Source of the DNA: DASUZB01 sp036377075
Lineage (GTDB): Bacteria > Actinomycetota > CALGFH01
NCBI GenBank assembly: GCA_036377075.1
Contig: DASUZB010000310.1
Location: forward strand, 1 to 16,386
Length of the DNA stretch: 16,386 nt
Reading direction: 5' to 3'
This document shows positions 1 through 7,832 of this stretch, one piece after another (position 1 is the first letter of the stretch; each line of letters begins with the position of its first letter). A program made the position numbers and the translations under genes. The notes under the pieces were generated by a model that ran no database searches, was not told the origin of the DNA, and was given only the letters and a program-made list of their open reading frames with translations.

Positions 1-492
1 GATCGTCAGGTTGGCGAGCGAGCGCCAGAAGTTGACCAGCGCCGTGCAGTCGTTGGGCCCGAAGCACTGGTTGTGGACGTTGGCCTCGCCGTTGATCGTC
101 ACGTCGTTCGGCGACGCTCCCAAGCCCGCGACGTCGGTGTAGTAGCCGACCTGGAACTCGAGCGGGTTCTGGGCCGTTCCGTACGTGCCGGGCAGGAAGA
201 GCACTGCGTAGCGCCCGGTGCCGAACTGGCTCGGGACCTGCTGCGAGGAGATCGAGTCAAGGGTGGCCTTGATGTCGCTCAGCGACATGCTCGGATCGAT
301 GATCTTGACGCTCGGACCGAAGTCGGGCGCCGCCGACGCCGTGACCGCGTGGAGCGACGCGGCGCCGGCCACGCCGGGTACCAGGACGCCCACGAGCAGG
401 ACGGCTGCGAAGGCCAGGCCGCGACGCGGCCTTCCCCGGCCACGTCCCCGCAGCGAACGCACGACGACGCTCGCATCGCGAAGCGATGCCAT
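1..492 (-). CDS. Secreted beta-helix-type protein, N-terminal part (runs off window)
   Basis: The reading frame starts at ATG 492-490 and is open to base 1 (164 residues, C-terminus missing). A GGAAAGGGG ribosome binding site lies a few bases upstream. An arginine-rich N-terminus is followed by a hydrophobic stretch (about residues 26-45) ending in an Ala-rich segment, a signal peptide. The mature part contains YAVLFLPGTYG, QVGYYTDVAGLGASP, a DVTINGEANVHNQC stretch and NFWRSLANLTI. From memory these are the hallmarks of actinobacterial secreted proteins often annotated as 'coagulation factor 5/8 type domain protein' or 'adenylyl cyclase', whose start resembles a pectate-lyase-like right-handed beta-helix. 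The substrate is unknown. The next gene upstream on this strand (785-3796) is also secreted but 292 bp away, so a separate promoter is likely; I see no convincing -10/-35 pair. Confidence 0.75.
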   Translation of the reverse strand, partial: MASLRDASVVVRSLRGRGRGRPRRGLAFAAVLLVGVLVPGVAGAASLHAVTASAAPDFGPSVKIIDPSMSLSDIKATLDSISSQQVPSQFGTGRYAVLFLPGTYGTAQNPLEFQVGYYTDVAGLGASPNDVTINGEANVHNQCFGPNDCTALVNFWRSLANLTI

Positions 493-784
493 TTGGGACC
501 CCTTTCCTGGTCGAGCTGAAGCGGTCCGCGATGCGGTGCTGATATCCCCCAGATCGGCTCGGGGCCTCTCCTCCCCGTAAACCCTCATCCCGGACCCTGC
601 AGTGCAGCCTCCCTCGCCTCGGACCGGCCGCGCAAGGGCCAGTCCGCGTCGTGCGCAGCGACGTCGCCTGGTGGTCGTGGCCGGCGGGTTCACCGCCCTC
701 CCGCCCCGCCTGTGGGCGCTGGACCGCCGCGCCCGCGCCCTCTGCACGGTTGCCCAGCTACCTACGAGGGTCGGCGTCGCGGCC

Positions 785-3700
785 TCAGCGGACGACCGAG
801 GCCGCGTCGATGGCGACCCGGGTGCCGCCGCCGTCATGGCCCGGTGTGCCGAGCGAGCGCACCTCCAGGACGTGCGTCGTCGCCAGGCTCAGCCCGTTGC
901 GGACGTACAGGGTCTCGCGCGCCGCGGCGGCGGACGACCACTGGTTGACGGTGGCGACGCGAACGCCGTCGAGGTAGATCCCGGACAGCCCGAGCGACGG
1001 CGTCCGCGGGCCATATAGTCCGACCGAGCGGCCGCGGAAGGTCAGCCGCCCGGCGGCGCCGCGCGTGCCGGTCAGCTCGACGTAGCCGGCGGAGGCGCCG
1101 CCCGACGCCACCCGGGCCCACCCCGCCGACCAGCGCCACGCGGTCGACGTCTCCTGGGCGAGGCTGACCACGAACGACGGCCCGTACGCCCACGGCGAGA
1201 CGTTGCCGGCCCAGTCCCAGGCGCGGACCCGGAAGCGGTAGGTGCGCCCCGAGGCGAGCTGGTAGACCTGGGCGGTGTTCGAGCCGTAGCTGGGCATCGC
1301 GGTCCAGGTCACGCCGTCGGTGCTGGCCTGGACGTCGTGGCGCTGCACGCCGGTGCCCGACCCGTCGCTGCTGGTCCAGCGCATCCGGATCGCCGCGGTC
1401 GTGTTCCCGATCGGGTGGCCGGCGAGGATGTCGGGCACCGGGCCGGTGACCGTCGGCAGGGTGTCGTCGTCCGGCAGCAAGACCCCGAGGCCCTTGGTGT
1501 CCACGATCCACTGGTAGGCGTCGGCGTCGACGGCCACCTTGCCGGCCATGTCGGTCGTCACGACGCGGAACACGTGCACCCCGTCGGCGAGGCCGGCGAA
1601 CTCCTTGGTGGCCGACCGGGAGCCCGCCTGCCCGCTGCAGTCGGCGTACGCCGCGCCGTCGAGGCTGCAGACCGACCGCGACAGCGGCTCGCTGGCCTCC
1701 CACTCGAAGTGCGCGCTGGTGTCGAAGGTGAGCCGCTCCGGCGGGTTCCACCACAAGCGTACGAACGGCGGGTGGTTCTCGATGACGATCGTCTGCGGCG
1801 CGCTGGTGGCGCGGTTGCCGCTGACGTCCCACGCCCGGGCGGTCAGCTCCAGCGGCCCGTCGGCGTACCGCTCGGTGTCCAGGCCGAAGCCGTACGGCGC
1901 CGGCTCCGGCTGTGGGCCGTCGTTCGAGCCCGCCGCGAGGTCGTGGCTGTAGCCGACCGACCACACCCCGGAGTCGTCCGAGGCGGTGGCGTCGAGCTGG
2001 GCGACGCCGGAGACGCGGGCGCCGTCTGCCGGCGCGGTGAGGGCAACCGTCGGGTCGTTCCACTCCTTGGTGCCGAAGTACCAGTTCAGTCGGTGGCGCA
2101 TCCCGTAGGCGAAGGGGCCGTCCTCGTCGAGCGCGATCCGGTAGGTCACGCCGGCGGTCACCGGGAACGAGAAGGTGTTCCACGCTTCGGGCATGAACCC
2201 GTGCGTCACCGGGACGCGGGTGAGGGCGTCGAGGTGGTCGCCGGTGTAGGCGGCGATCACCGGCTGGGCGTCGAAGCCGTCGCCCTCCTCGTAGTCGTCG
2301 AAGGTGACCGTCCCCGACCGGGGCGCGGTCCAGCGGAACCACAGCGAGGTGCGTGGCTGGTAGCGGCCGTGCGCCGGCTCGCCCGGCTCGGCCGTCGCGC
2401 CGGTGGTGTCGACCGCGACGCCACCGGTCGGCGGCAGCACCATCGGCTCGGCGAACTCGTCGTTGCCCTGCGGCAGCAGCCGCCACTCGAGGGTGTAGTG
2501 GATGACCTGCTCATCGACCCCGGTGACCTGGATCCAGTAGGTCGTGCCGCGCGTGACGCCCAGGTTGGCGCCGAAGGTCTCCGTCGAGGGGATGGGCGGG
2601 GTCCGGCTCTCGGCCTGCAGGGTGAGCGCGCCCGGCGGGGTGCCGGTGAAGACCGCGATCCGCTTGTCGTCCTCCAGCTCCGAGCTCGGCTCGTACAGCG
2701 GAGGCCGCATCACCCAGAAACCCGCCTCGCCGTCGTCAGGTGCGGTCCAGCGGTACCACACCGACGATCCCGCCCGGGTGGGCGCGTGGCGTGGCTCGCC
2801 CGCCTCGTCGGTCGCGCCGCGGTTGGTGTCGTCGAGGTAGCCGTGGAACCCGGCGATCGTGCGGGCCGCCGCGGCGTTGTCGTTGGCCGGGCGAGGACCA
2901 GAGTTCCAGGTGAACAGGAACTGCGACTCCTTGCCGGCCTCGCCGTCGACGGCGATCCGGTACGTCTGCCCCGCCGCCGCGGTGAACCGCGCGGTGCAGC
3001 TGCCGCCGGCCCAGGTCCCGGTGTCGGCGGCAACCGGGGTCAGGGCGTCGACCAGGGCGCCGGTGTAGACCGCGACGAGGCAGTCGAAGCCACCGGCGTG
3101 GACCATCGCCGGACCCGACGCCGGAGCGGTCCACCGGTACCACACCGACCGACCGCCGGCACGGCCGGCGTGCGCCGGCTCGCCGGCGTCCCGGGTCGCG
3201 TTGGTGTTGTTGCCCCACTGCTTGCCGTACCGCCCCCAGACCACGTCGGCGTTGGCGAACCGGTCGTTGAGCGGCGGCGGCGTCGCGATCAGCCGCCAGC
3301 CGAGGGCGAAGGTGCCGACGTTGGCCGCGCCGAAGCTGTAGACCCCGAACCAGATCGTCTGGCCGCGCCGGACCTCCAGCTGCCCGAAGCCGCCCAGGCT
3401 GGACGTGTAGCCAGCGGCGTCGGGCCGCCAGCACGAGCCGCGGAACTGGAACGCGTCGACGTACGCCCTCCACCCGCCGTAGGCCTTGACGCCGAAGCGG
3501 AGCCAGCCGTTGGCCGGGGCGGTCCAGCGGTACCAGACGCTGCGGTCGCCGTACGGGCCGCCGTCCTGGTAGGCCTTCTGGGGCTCGTTGCAGACGCCCG
3601 ACCCGTTTTCGATGGTCGCGCCGGCGACCGTGCCGTAGGCGAGGCCCTTCGCACCGCTGACCGGCTGGGCGGACGAGAACGCGTCGTTGGCCGGGCCGGC

Positions 3701-3796
3701 GCTGGCCGCCGGGCCGGCACCGGCGAGCACCAGCCCCCCGGCCAGCACCAGCACGGCAAGGAGCGAAACGCCGACGCGCCTGGCGCGCACGCTCAT
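785..3796 (-). CDS. Large secreted protein with four tandem repeats plus Ig/FN3-like domains
   Basis: A 1003-residue protein. I start it at ATG 3796 rather than at the 28-residue-longer start, because a signal peptide (MSVRARR, then a hydrophobic run, AASA at about 33) begins there and GGAG sits six bases upstream. Four copies of a roughly 130-residue domain follow, beginning at N37, N177, N305 and N445 with NDxF-like motifs. Each carries S(V/L)W(Y/F)RWTAP at residues 86, 217, 345 and 484; copies 2-4 are preceded by GEPxH. The layout resembles PPC-like extracellular beta-sandwich domains. Then come a bacterial Ig-like domain (about 582-672), a second beta domain with an SVCSLDGAAYADC cysteine motif (about 675-765), an FN3-like domain (about 790-875), and a C-terminal beta-rich module (about 885-1003). 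No catalytic motif is evident. It is probably a surface or secreted binding protein; it is divergent from the GH18 gene. Confidence 0.85.
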   Translation of the reverse strand: MSVRARRVGVSLLAVLVLAGGLVLAGAGPAASAGPANDAFSSAQPVSGAKGLAYGTVAGATIENGSGVCNEPQKAYQDGGPYGDRSVWYRWTAPANGWLRFGVKAYGGWRAYVDAFQFRGSCWRPDAAGYTSSLGGFGQLEVRRGQTIWFGVYSFGAANVGTFALGWRLIATPPPLNDRFANADVVWGRYGKQWGNNTNATRDAGEPAHAGRAGGRSVWYRWTAPASGPAMVHAGGFDCLVAVYTGALVDALTPVAADTGTWAGGSCTARFTAAAGQTYRIAVDGEAGKESQFLFTWNSGPRPANDNAAAARTIAGFHGYLDDTNRGATDEAGEPRHAPTRAGSSVWYRWTAPDDGEAGFWVMRPPLYEPSSELEDDKRIAVFTGTPPGALTLQAESRTPPIPSTETFGANLGVTRGTTYWIQVTGVDEQVIHYTLEWRLLPQGNDEFAEPMVLPPTGGVAVDTTGATAEPGEPAHGRYQPRTSLWFRWTAPRSGTVTFDDYEEGDGFDAQPVIAAYTGDHLDALTRVPVTHGFMPEAWNTFSFPVTAGVTYRIALDEDGPFAYGMRHRLNWYFGTKEWNDPTVALTAPADGARVSGVAQLDATASDDSGVWSVGYSHDLAAGSNDGPQPEPAPYGFGLDTERYADGPLELTARAWDVSGNRATSAPQTIVIENHPPFVRLWWNPPERLTFDTSAHFEWEASEPLSRSVCSLDGAAYADCSGQAGSRSATKEFAGLADGVHVFRVVTTDMAGKVAVDADAYQWIVDTKGLGVLLPDDDTLPTVTGPVPDILAGHPIGNTTAAIRMRWTSSDGSGTGVQRHDVQASTDGVTWTAMPSYGSNTAQVYQLASGRTYRFRVRAWDWAGNVSPWAYGPSFVVSLAQETSTAWRWSAGWARVASGGASAGYVELTGTRGAAGRLTFRGRSVGLYGPRTPSLGLSGIYLDGVRVATVNQWSSAAAARETLYVRNGLSLATTHVLEVRSLGTPGHDGGGTRVAIDAASVVR

Positions 3797-3863
3797 GGGG
3801 TCTCCGCTATCAGGGCGAGCGCCGCCCAGGTACTGGCAGCGGTCTCGTCGCTCGTCGCTCCGG

Positions 3864-3884
3864 CAGTGTGCTTCGCGCACACTG
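3864..3884. repeat. Perfect 8-bp inverted repeat, 5-nt loop
   Basis: CAGTGTGC and GCACACTG flank TTCGC. It sits 67-88 bp upstream of the start of the minus-strand secreted protein and about 150 bp upstream of the GH18 gene. It could be an operator for a dimeric regulator or a hairpin in an untranslated leader. The position in a divergent intergenic region favours an operator, but no regulator is identified. Confidence 0.5.
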
Positions 3885-3912
3885 GTTGGTTAGCGGCGGC
3901 TCGATGCGAATT

Positions 3913-3931
3913 GTTACAGCCTTGCCGTAAC
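3913..3931. repeat. 19-bp imperfect palindrome, operator-like
   Basis: The dyad reads GTTACxGCxxxGCxGTAAC, with 5-bp perfect outer arms and matching inner GC pairs. It lies in an AT-richer patch of the divergent region, about 105 bp from the GH18 start. The form suits a dimeric DNA-binding protein. The regulator is unknown. Confidence 0.45.
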
Positions 3932-4034
3932 GCGAGCAGCCGTACCGGCGCTCTCCTCCGAGGACCGTACCAGCACCACGCTTCCCCCGGCTGGGCCAGT
4001 GGCCTTCCGACGACCCGCACCCGAGAAGAGGTCC

Positions 4035-5729
4035 ATGCACGCACGTCGTCTGAGCGCTGCCCTGGTCTGCTGCATGCTCGCCGCGTCGCTCCTGGCCTTG
4101 GGCCTCCTCGCCGGTGGCCCCACCGCGAAAGCCGACAGCCTGCCGCGCCGGATCGTCAACGGCTGGCTGCCGTACTGGTCGATGGCCAACGCGCTCACCT
4201 CCGTGACGCAGAACGCCGACCTGTGGGCGGAGGGTTCGCCGTTGTGGTACCAGGTGACGGGGGCGACAGCGATCGGCCTGCACACCGGCGCCGGTGACGC
4301 CACGGTGGTCGACGCGTTGCGCAGCCGCGGCATCAAGGTCGTCCCGACCGTCGCGGAGTCGCTCAACGCCGCCGGCATGGCGGCACTGCTCAACGATCCT
4401 GAGCAGCGTGCCGCGCACGTGCAGGCGCTGGTCGGGCTGGTGACCGCCAACGGCTACGACGGTATCGACCTCGACTACGAGTCCATGAACTTCGGCGGCA
4501 CAGCGACCGACAAGGCTGCGGTACGCGCCGGCTTCGTGACGCTCGCCGCCGAGCTCGCAGCGGCGCTGCACGCGCAGGGCAGGCTGCTGTCGGTGTCGGT
4601 CGGGCCACGCACGAGGGCCGACGACCCGAACTGGTCGGTCCACGACTACGCCGGCCTTGCCCCGTCGGTCGACCGGTTCCGGGTGATGGCCTACAACTAC
4701 CACTGGGGCGGCGGCCCTCCCGGCGCCATCGCTCCGGTGTGGTGGGTCGACAAGGTGCTCGCCTACGCCGTGACCGCGGTGCCCGCCGGCAAGCTCGAGC
4801 TGGGGACACCGCTGTACGGCTACGACTGGCCGGCCGACCCGACCCAGCCCGACGGGTACGGCACCGCCACGGGGAGGACCTACGCGCAGGCCGAGGCGCT
4901 GCGCGTCCAGTACGGCGCCACCCGCCAGTGGTCGAGCGTCGACGAACTGGGCCGCCCCACGGCGGCGCCGTGGTTCACCTACACCACGCCCGCCGGCGTG
5001 CAGCACGTCGTCTGGTACAACGACACCGACGCCACCAAGGCCAAGATGACCTTCATCGAGACGTACCACCTCCGGGGGCTGGTGTTCTGGTCGGCCGGCT
5101 ACGAGGACGCCCGGCAGTGGAGCGTGCTGCGCGACTACGCAACCCAGAAGACCACCGCCCTGGCGGTGCGGGCCCCGGCCGTTGTCACCTACGGCACCAG
5201 GATCACCGTGTCGGGCAGGCTCACCACGGCGTCGGGCACGCCGGTCCCCGGCCAGAAGGTCCTCCTGCAGTGGCGGGCCGCAGGGTCCACCACCTGGCAG
5301 ACCAGGGCGACCGCCACCACGTCCGCGACCGGCGCGGTCGCCTTCGGCTCCACCCCAGGGACCAACGGCGCCTACCGGCTGGTCGCGCCCGCGTCATGGT
5401 CCTACCTGGCCTCGACGAGCCCGGCGGCCACCACGCTGGTGCGCTGGCGGGTCTCCGCCGCCTTCGACGACGCCACCGTGCGCCGCGGCACGACCGTGCG
5501 GCTCCACGGCAGCGTCGCGCCCCTGCGGCCGGGCACGCCGGTATGGCGCCAGCGCTACGCCAACGGCTCCTGGGTCACGGTGGGGTCGACGACGGTGCGC
5601 TCAGACGGCACCTACGCCTTCTCGTTCACCTGGTCGACGGCTGGCACCTACGTCTACCGCGTGGTCGTCCCTGGCACCGCCCTCAACGCCACCGGCTACA
5701 GCCAGACGCTGAAGCTCTACGTATCCTGA
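4035..5729 (+). CDS. Secreted GH18-family glycoside hydrolase with C-terminal Ig-like domains
   Basis: A 564-residue protein. ATG 4035 is chosen over an in-frame start 36 bases upstream because GAAGAGG precedes it and the signal peptide starts here (hydrophobic 7-30, AKA near 34). Residues about 38-370 match glycoside hydrolase family 18: YDGIDLDYE at 141-149 is the DGxDxDxE active-site motif with E149 as the expected acid/base; MAYNYHW at 218-224 and LGTPLYGYDWP near 256-266 are the later barrel strands; LRGLVFWSAGYED (346-358) closes the barrel. The layout resembles the YaaH/spore-germination branch of GH18, so N-acetylglucosamine polymers (peptidoglycan or chitin) are the likely substrate class. 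Two Ig-like domains follow (about 380-465 and 468-564), probably for cell-wall or substrate attachment. The divergent neighbour is also secreted. Confidence 0.9.
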   Translation: MHARRLSAALVCCMLAASLLALGLLAGGPTAKADSLPRRIVNGWLPYWSMANALTSVTQNADLWAEGSPLWYQVTGATAIGLHTGAGDATVVDALRSRGIKVVPTVAESLNAAGMAALLNDPEQRAAHVQALVGLVTANGYDGIDLDYESMNFGGTATDKAAVRAGFVTLAAELAAALHAQGRLLSVSVGPRTRADDPNWSVHDYAGLAPSVDRFRVMAYNYHWGGGPPGAIAPVWWVDKVLAYAVTAVPAGKLELGTPLYGYDWPADPTQPDGYGTATGRTYAQAEALRVQYGATRQWSSVDELGRPTAAPWFTYTTPAGVQHVVWYNDTDATKAKMTFIETYHLRGLVFWSAGYEDARQWSVLRDYATQKTTALAVRAPAVVTYGTRITVSGRLTTASGTPVPGQKVLLQWRAAGSTTWQTRATATTSATGAVAFGSTPGTNGAYRLVAPASWSYLASTSPAATTLVRWRVSAAFDDATVRRGTTVRLHGSVAPLRPGTPVWRQRYANGSWVTVGSTTVRSDGTYAFSFTWSTAGTYVYRVVVPGTALNATGYSQTLKLYVS

Positions 5730-5823
5730 GATCCGAACGCTACCCTCGTCCGGACTGCCGCCATTCGACGCCCGCGCTGCGCTCGAGCAGCCGGCCACCT
5801 ACCCGTCGTCCACGCTCGTCTCC

Positions 5824-6474
5824 TCAGCGCGTGGCGGGGCCGACGGCGTGCGTGGTGGGAGCGTGCTGCTCGCGGGCAGCGAGCAGCTCGTGCAGCAGCG
5901 GCTGCACCTCGGGTAGCGGCAGCGTCAGCGCGCGGAGCCAGCGGGTGAGGGCACCGCTGACGTGCCGGCTCGGGGGCGCGACCACCCAGCCGCCGCGGCC
6001 GTGCCAGACGACCGGGTTGGCGATGTTGGGCGTACGCGGGATCACGCTGTCGGTCAGCCCGGTCGCGACGGTGTAGAAGTGCCACCGGCCGCTGCTCGTC
6101 CGGGCCACTGGCCCGGTCGGGGCCGCCAGGGCCTCGAGCCGGCAGAACGCGCGTCGGCCGGTGACCGCGTCCAGGTCGAGCACGTCGAAGGCCACCCCGG
6201 TGGCCAGCCCGACGTTCGCCTCCGGGTGGCGCTGCCACCAGGCCCGGACCTGGGCGCGGTCGGTGGTCGCCTCGGCCAGCCCGCCCTCCGTCAAGGGATG
6301 CTCGCTCGGCTGGGCGCAGTTGGGCTGCCCGCACGAGCACCCGATCGTGCTCCACCGCTGCCGCCACCTGCTCCCCGAGGCGGCGGGGTGGTGCAACGGC
6401 ACCACGGGAATGGCCCGCTCGGCGTAGGCCAACGCGCTGTCGAGCAGGCTGGCCTCACTCAACCAACGACTCAT
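5824..6474 (-). CDS. Stand-alone bifunctional primase/polymerase (prim-pol) domain protein
   Basis: A 216-residue protein. The start is ATG 6474, with GGAGGAG six bases upstream; the frame is open for 25 more residues but without such a site. Visible family features: a CSCGQPNC...H cluster (C46, C48, C53, H59), NVGLATG at 87-93, VLDLD with D100/D102 (metal motif I), SSGRWHFY with H132 (motif II), and GGWVVAPPS at 161-169. These match PF09250, found in plasmid, phage and ICE replication proteins and as short chromosomal proteins in actinobacteria. There is no helicase or primase-C-terminal part. The position where the family usually has the third metal-binding Asp, five residues before the GG, appears to be Val (VVWHGRGG), so polymerase activity is doubtful. 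It converges with the GH18 gene across a 94-bp gap with no clear terminator. Confidence 0.85.
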   Translation of the reverse strand: MSRWLSEASLLDSALAYAERAIPVVPLHHPAASGSRWRQRWSTIGCSCGQPNCAQPSEHPLTEGGLAEATTDRAQVRAWWQRHPEANVGLATGVAFDVLDLDAVTGRRAFCRLEALAAPTGPVARTSSGRWHFYTVATGLTDSVIPRTPNIANPVVWHGRGGWVVAPPSRHVSGALTRWLRALTLPLPEVQPLLHELLAAREQHAPTTHAVGPATR

Positions 6475-6921
6475 CGCACTCCTCCATCGCAACCGGCGTC
6501 CGCATTCGCGGTCACACGCCTGCAAGGCGAGCCCGCTTGCGGTGGCCAAGGTCGCGCCGCGGCCTCGGTGGCGCCCTCGCTCGGCGCACGACCTCGGGTG
6601 GGCTGGGCAGGGTCAAAGCAGCGCATGTCGAGCCTGGATGGCCATGGCCCGTCACGCGATATTCGGCCGAGGGCCGGTCAGCTTGGCTGGAAACGGGCGG
6701 TTGGGGGGGCACCGCCAACGGTCGGAACGGTCCGGACTGGTGACGCAGGTCTCGAACCTAGGAAGCGTCGCCGTCGCTCCAAGCGTTACGTCGGCCGACC
6801 CGCAGCCGCCATCGTGACCGCGGCTCGGTCCCTCCCTGGCACGCATCGGGGTCGGCAGCGCTTCTCACCACCGCCTCACGGTCGCCCTGGTTCGATGAGG
6901 CCCAACAGCCCAAGCCGTGCA

Positions 6922-6947
6922 GCCGCCTCCTGCGTGTTGGAGGCGGC
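6922..6947. terminator. Terminator-like hairpin, 9-bp stem
   Basis: GCCGCCTCC and GGAGGCGGC form a perfect 9-bp stem around an 8-nt loop. It lies about 235 bp downstream of the DHFR-like stop codon on that gene's strand. No T-run follows, as is common for actinobacterial hairpins. It may end the sigma/DHFR transcript. Confidence 0.3.
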
Positions 6948-6975
6948 CCTCGACGACCCTGACCGGCCTGCCGCT

Positions 6976-6992
6976 CGGCTCGCTGCGAGCCG
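6976..6992. terminator. Terminator-like hairpin, 7-bp stem with 3-nt loop
   Basis: CGGCTCG and CGAGCCG flank a CTG loop. The hairpin is tight and symmetric and lies about 190 bp past the DHFR-like stop codon. There is no U-tract, and it could work for either strand. Confidence 0.3.
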
Positions 6993-7179
6993 GCGCGAGC
7001 GATCGCCCCGCGAGCCGTGGCGCCGCGTGGCGGAGGCTGGTCCGCCGGCGAGGCGACCGGTTGGGGCGGCCGAGGCGAGGAAGGCTGCGATGACGCTCAC
7101 GGCACTGCCGTTCCTGTTCCTGCTCGTCGGCGCTGGTGGCGGCGATGGTGTGCCGTCGCTAGAGGTCACGCTGTCCACA

Positions 7180-7770
7180 TCACGGCTCCCGTGCCGGCCG
7201 GTAGGTGAGGATCAGCACGCCCGTGCTGCTCGTCGTGTCGTCGACCAGCCGCAGCGCGGTCCTCGGGTTCCCGTCACGGAACAGGCGCCTCCCGCTGCCC
7301 AGGACCAAGGGGTGGAGCATCAGCCGGTACTCGTCGACGAGGTCGTGGCGCATCAGCGTCTGGGCGAGCTCGCCGCTGCCGATGACGTGGAGGTCCTTGC
7401 CGGGCTGCTGCTTGAGCTTGGCGACCGCCTCGGCGACGTCGCCCTCGAGCAGGGTCGCGTTGCGCCACTCCAGCGGTTCCTTCAGGGTCGTGGAGGCGAC
7501 GAACTTGGGGAGGTCGTTCAGGGTGGCGGCGATGGGGTCGTCGTCGGGCTGCGACGGCCAGAACGCCGCGAAGATCTCGTAGGTCCTCCGCCCCAGCAGG
7601 AACCCGCCCGCGGTGGCCATCCCGTCGGAGATGGCGTTCCCGGCGGCCTCGTCGAGGTAGGGCATCTGCCAGCCGCCGCGCTCGAACCCTCCGATGCGGT
7701 CCTCCTCGGAATCGCCTGGCGCCTGCATGACCCCGTCCAGCGACAGGAACTCGGAGACGATCAGGTTCAC
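7180..7770 (-). CDS. Dihydrofolate reductase-like (RibD C-terminal family) reductase
   Basis: A 196-residue protein. The start is GTG 7770, preceded by a near-perfect AAGGAGG five bases upstream; the longer frame has no such site. The N-terminus (VNLIVSEFLSLDGVMQAPG), FLLGRRTYEIFAAFWP (57-72), KFVASTTL (89-96), LHVIGSGELAQTLM (127-140) and LVDEYRLMLHPLVLGSGRRLF (144-164) are the standard marks of the dihydrofolate reductase/RibD C-terminal fold. These bind NADPH and reduce small molecules; many are of unknown substrate and are not true folate enzymes. It lies 62 bp downstream of the SigG-like gene on the same strand, a common pairing of such reductases with ECF sigma genes in actinobacteria. 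Full length, no damage seen. Confidence 0.9.
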   Translation of the reverse strand: MNLIVSEFLSLDGVMQAPGDSEEDRIGGFERGGWQMPYLDEAAGNAISDGMATAGGFLLGRRTYEIFAAFWPSQPDDDPIAATLNDLPKFVASTTLKEPLEWRNATLLEGDVAEAVAKLKQQPGKDLHVIGSGELAQTLMRHDLVDEYRLMLHPLVLGSGRRLFRDGNPRTALRLVDDTTSSTGVLILTYRPAREP

Positions 7771-7832
7771 GGAACCTCCTTGGTTGGGGTGACACCTGCC
7801 TACCTCTGCTTGGACCCCGACCGCGCGGAAAC

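Larger units (their letters stand above)
3797..4034. promoter_or_regulatory. Divergent promoter region between two secreted-protein genes
   Basis: This 238-bp gap separates two genes that diverge and both encode exported proteins, so it must hold both promoters and offers a site for shared control. It contains two dyads, listed separately. Short ribosome binding sites are visible at both ends: GGAG before ATG 3796 on the minus strand and GAAGAGG before ATG 4035 on the plus strand. I cannot assign -10/-35 boxes with confidence. Confidence 0.6.
6475..7179. other. About 700 bp without a credible gene
   Basis: Open frames here lack a ribosome binding site, a recognisable domain or a natural start. 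The stretch must carry the promoter of the prim-pol gene (minus strand) and the end of the DHFR-like transcript. It contains two GC-rich perfect hairpins at 6922-6947 and 6976-6992. Given the truncated genes nearby, it may be decayed coding sequence, but I recognise no remnant. Confidence 0.5.

Noticed and set aside
1337..4297. A 986-residue plus-strand frame opposite the large secreted protein
   Set aside because: It is the antisense of a gene with signal peptide and repeats, is rich in Arg/Gly/Val from GC bias, and shows no domain.
5776..5791. Small GCTGC/GCAGC hairpin between the GH18 and prim-pol genes as a terminator
   Set aside because: Only five base pairs with no T-run; expected by chance at this GC content.
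6744..6765. A T-arm-like TTCGAGA loop with GG/CC on the minus strand, suggesting a tRNA end or attachment site
   Set aside because: No matching acceptor arm, D-arm or anticodon arm lies at the right distance upstream, and the T-stem has a mismatch.
6876..7178. A 100-residue minus-strand frame in the gene-poor stretch
   Set aside because: Low-complexity Ser/Ala/Arg composition, no ribosome binding site and no recognisable motif.
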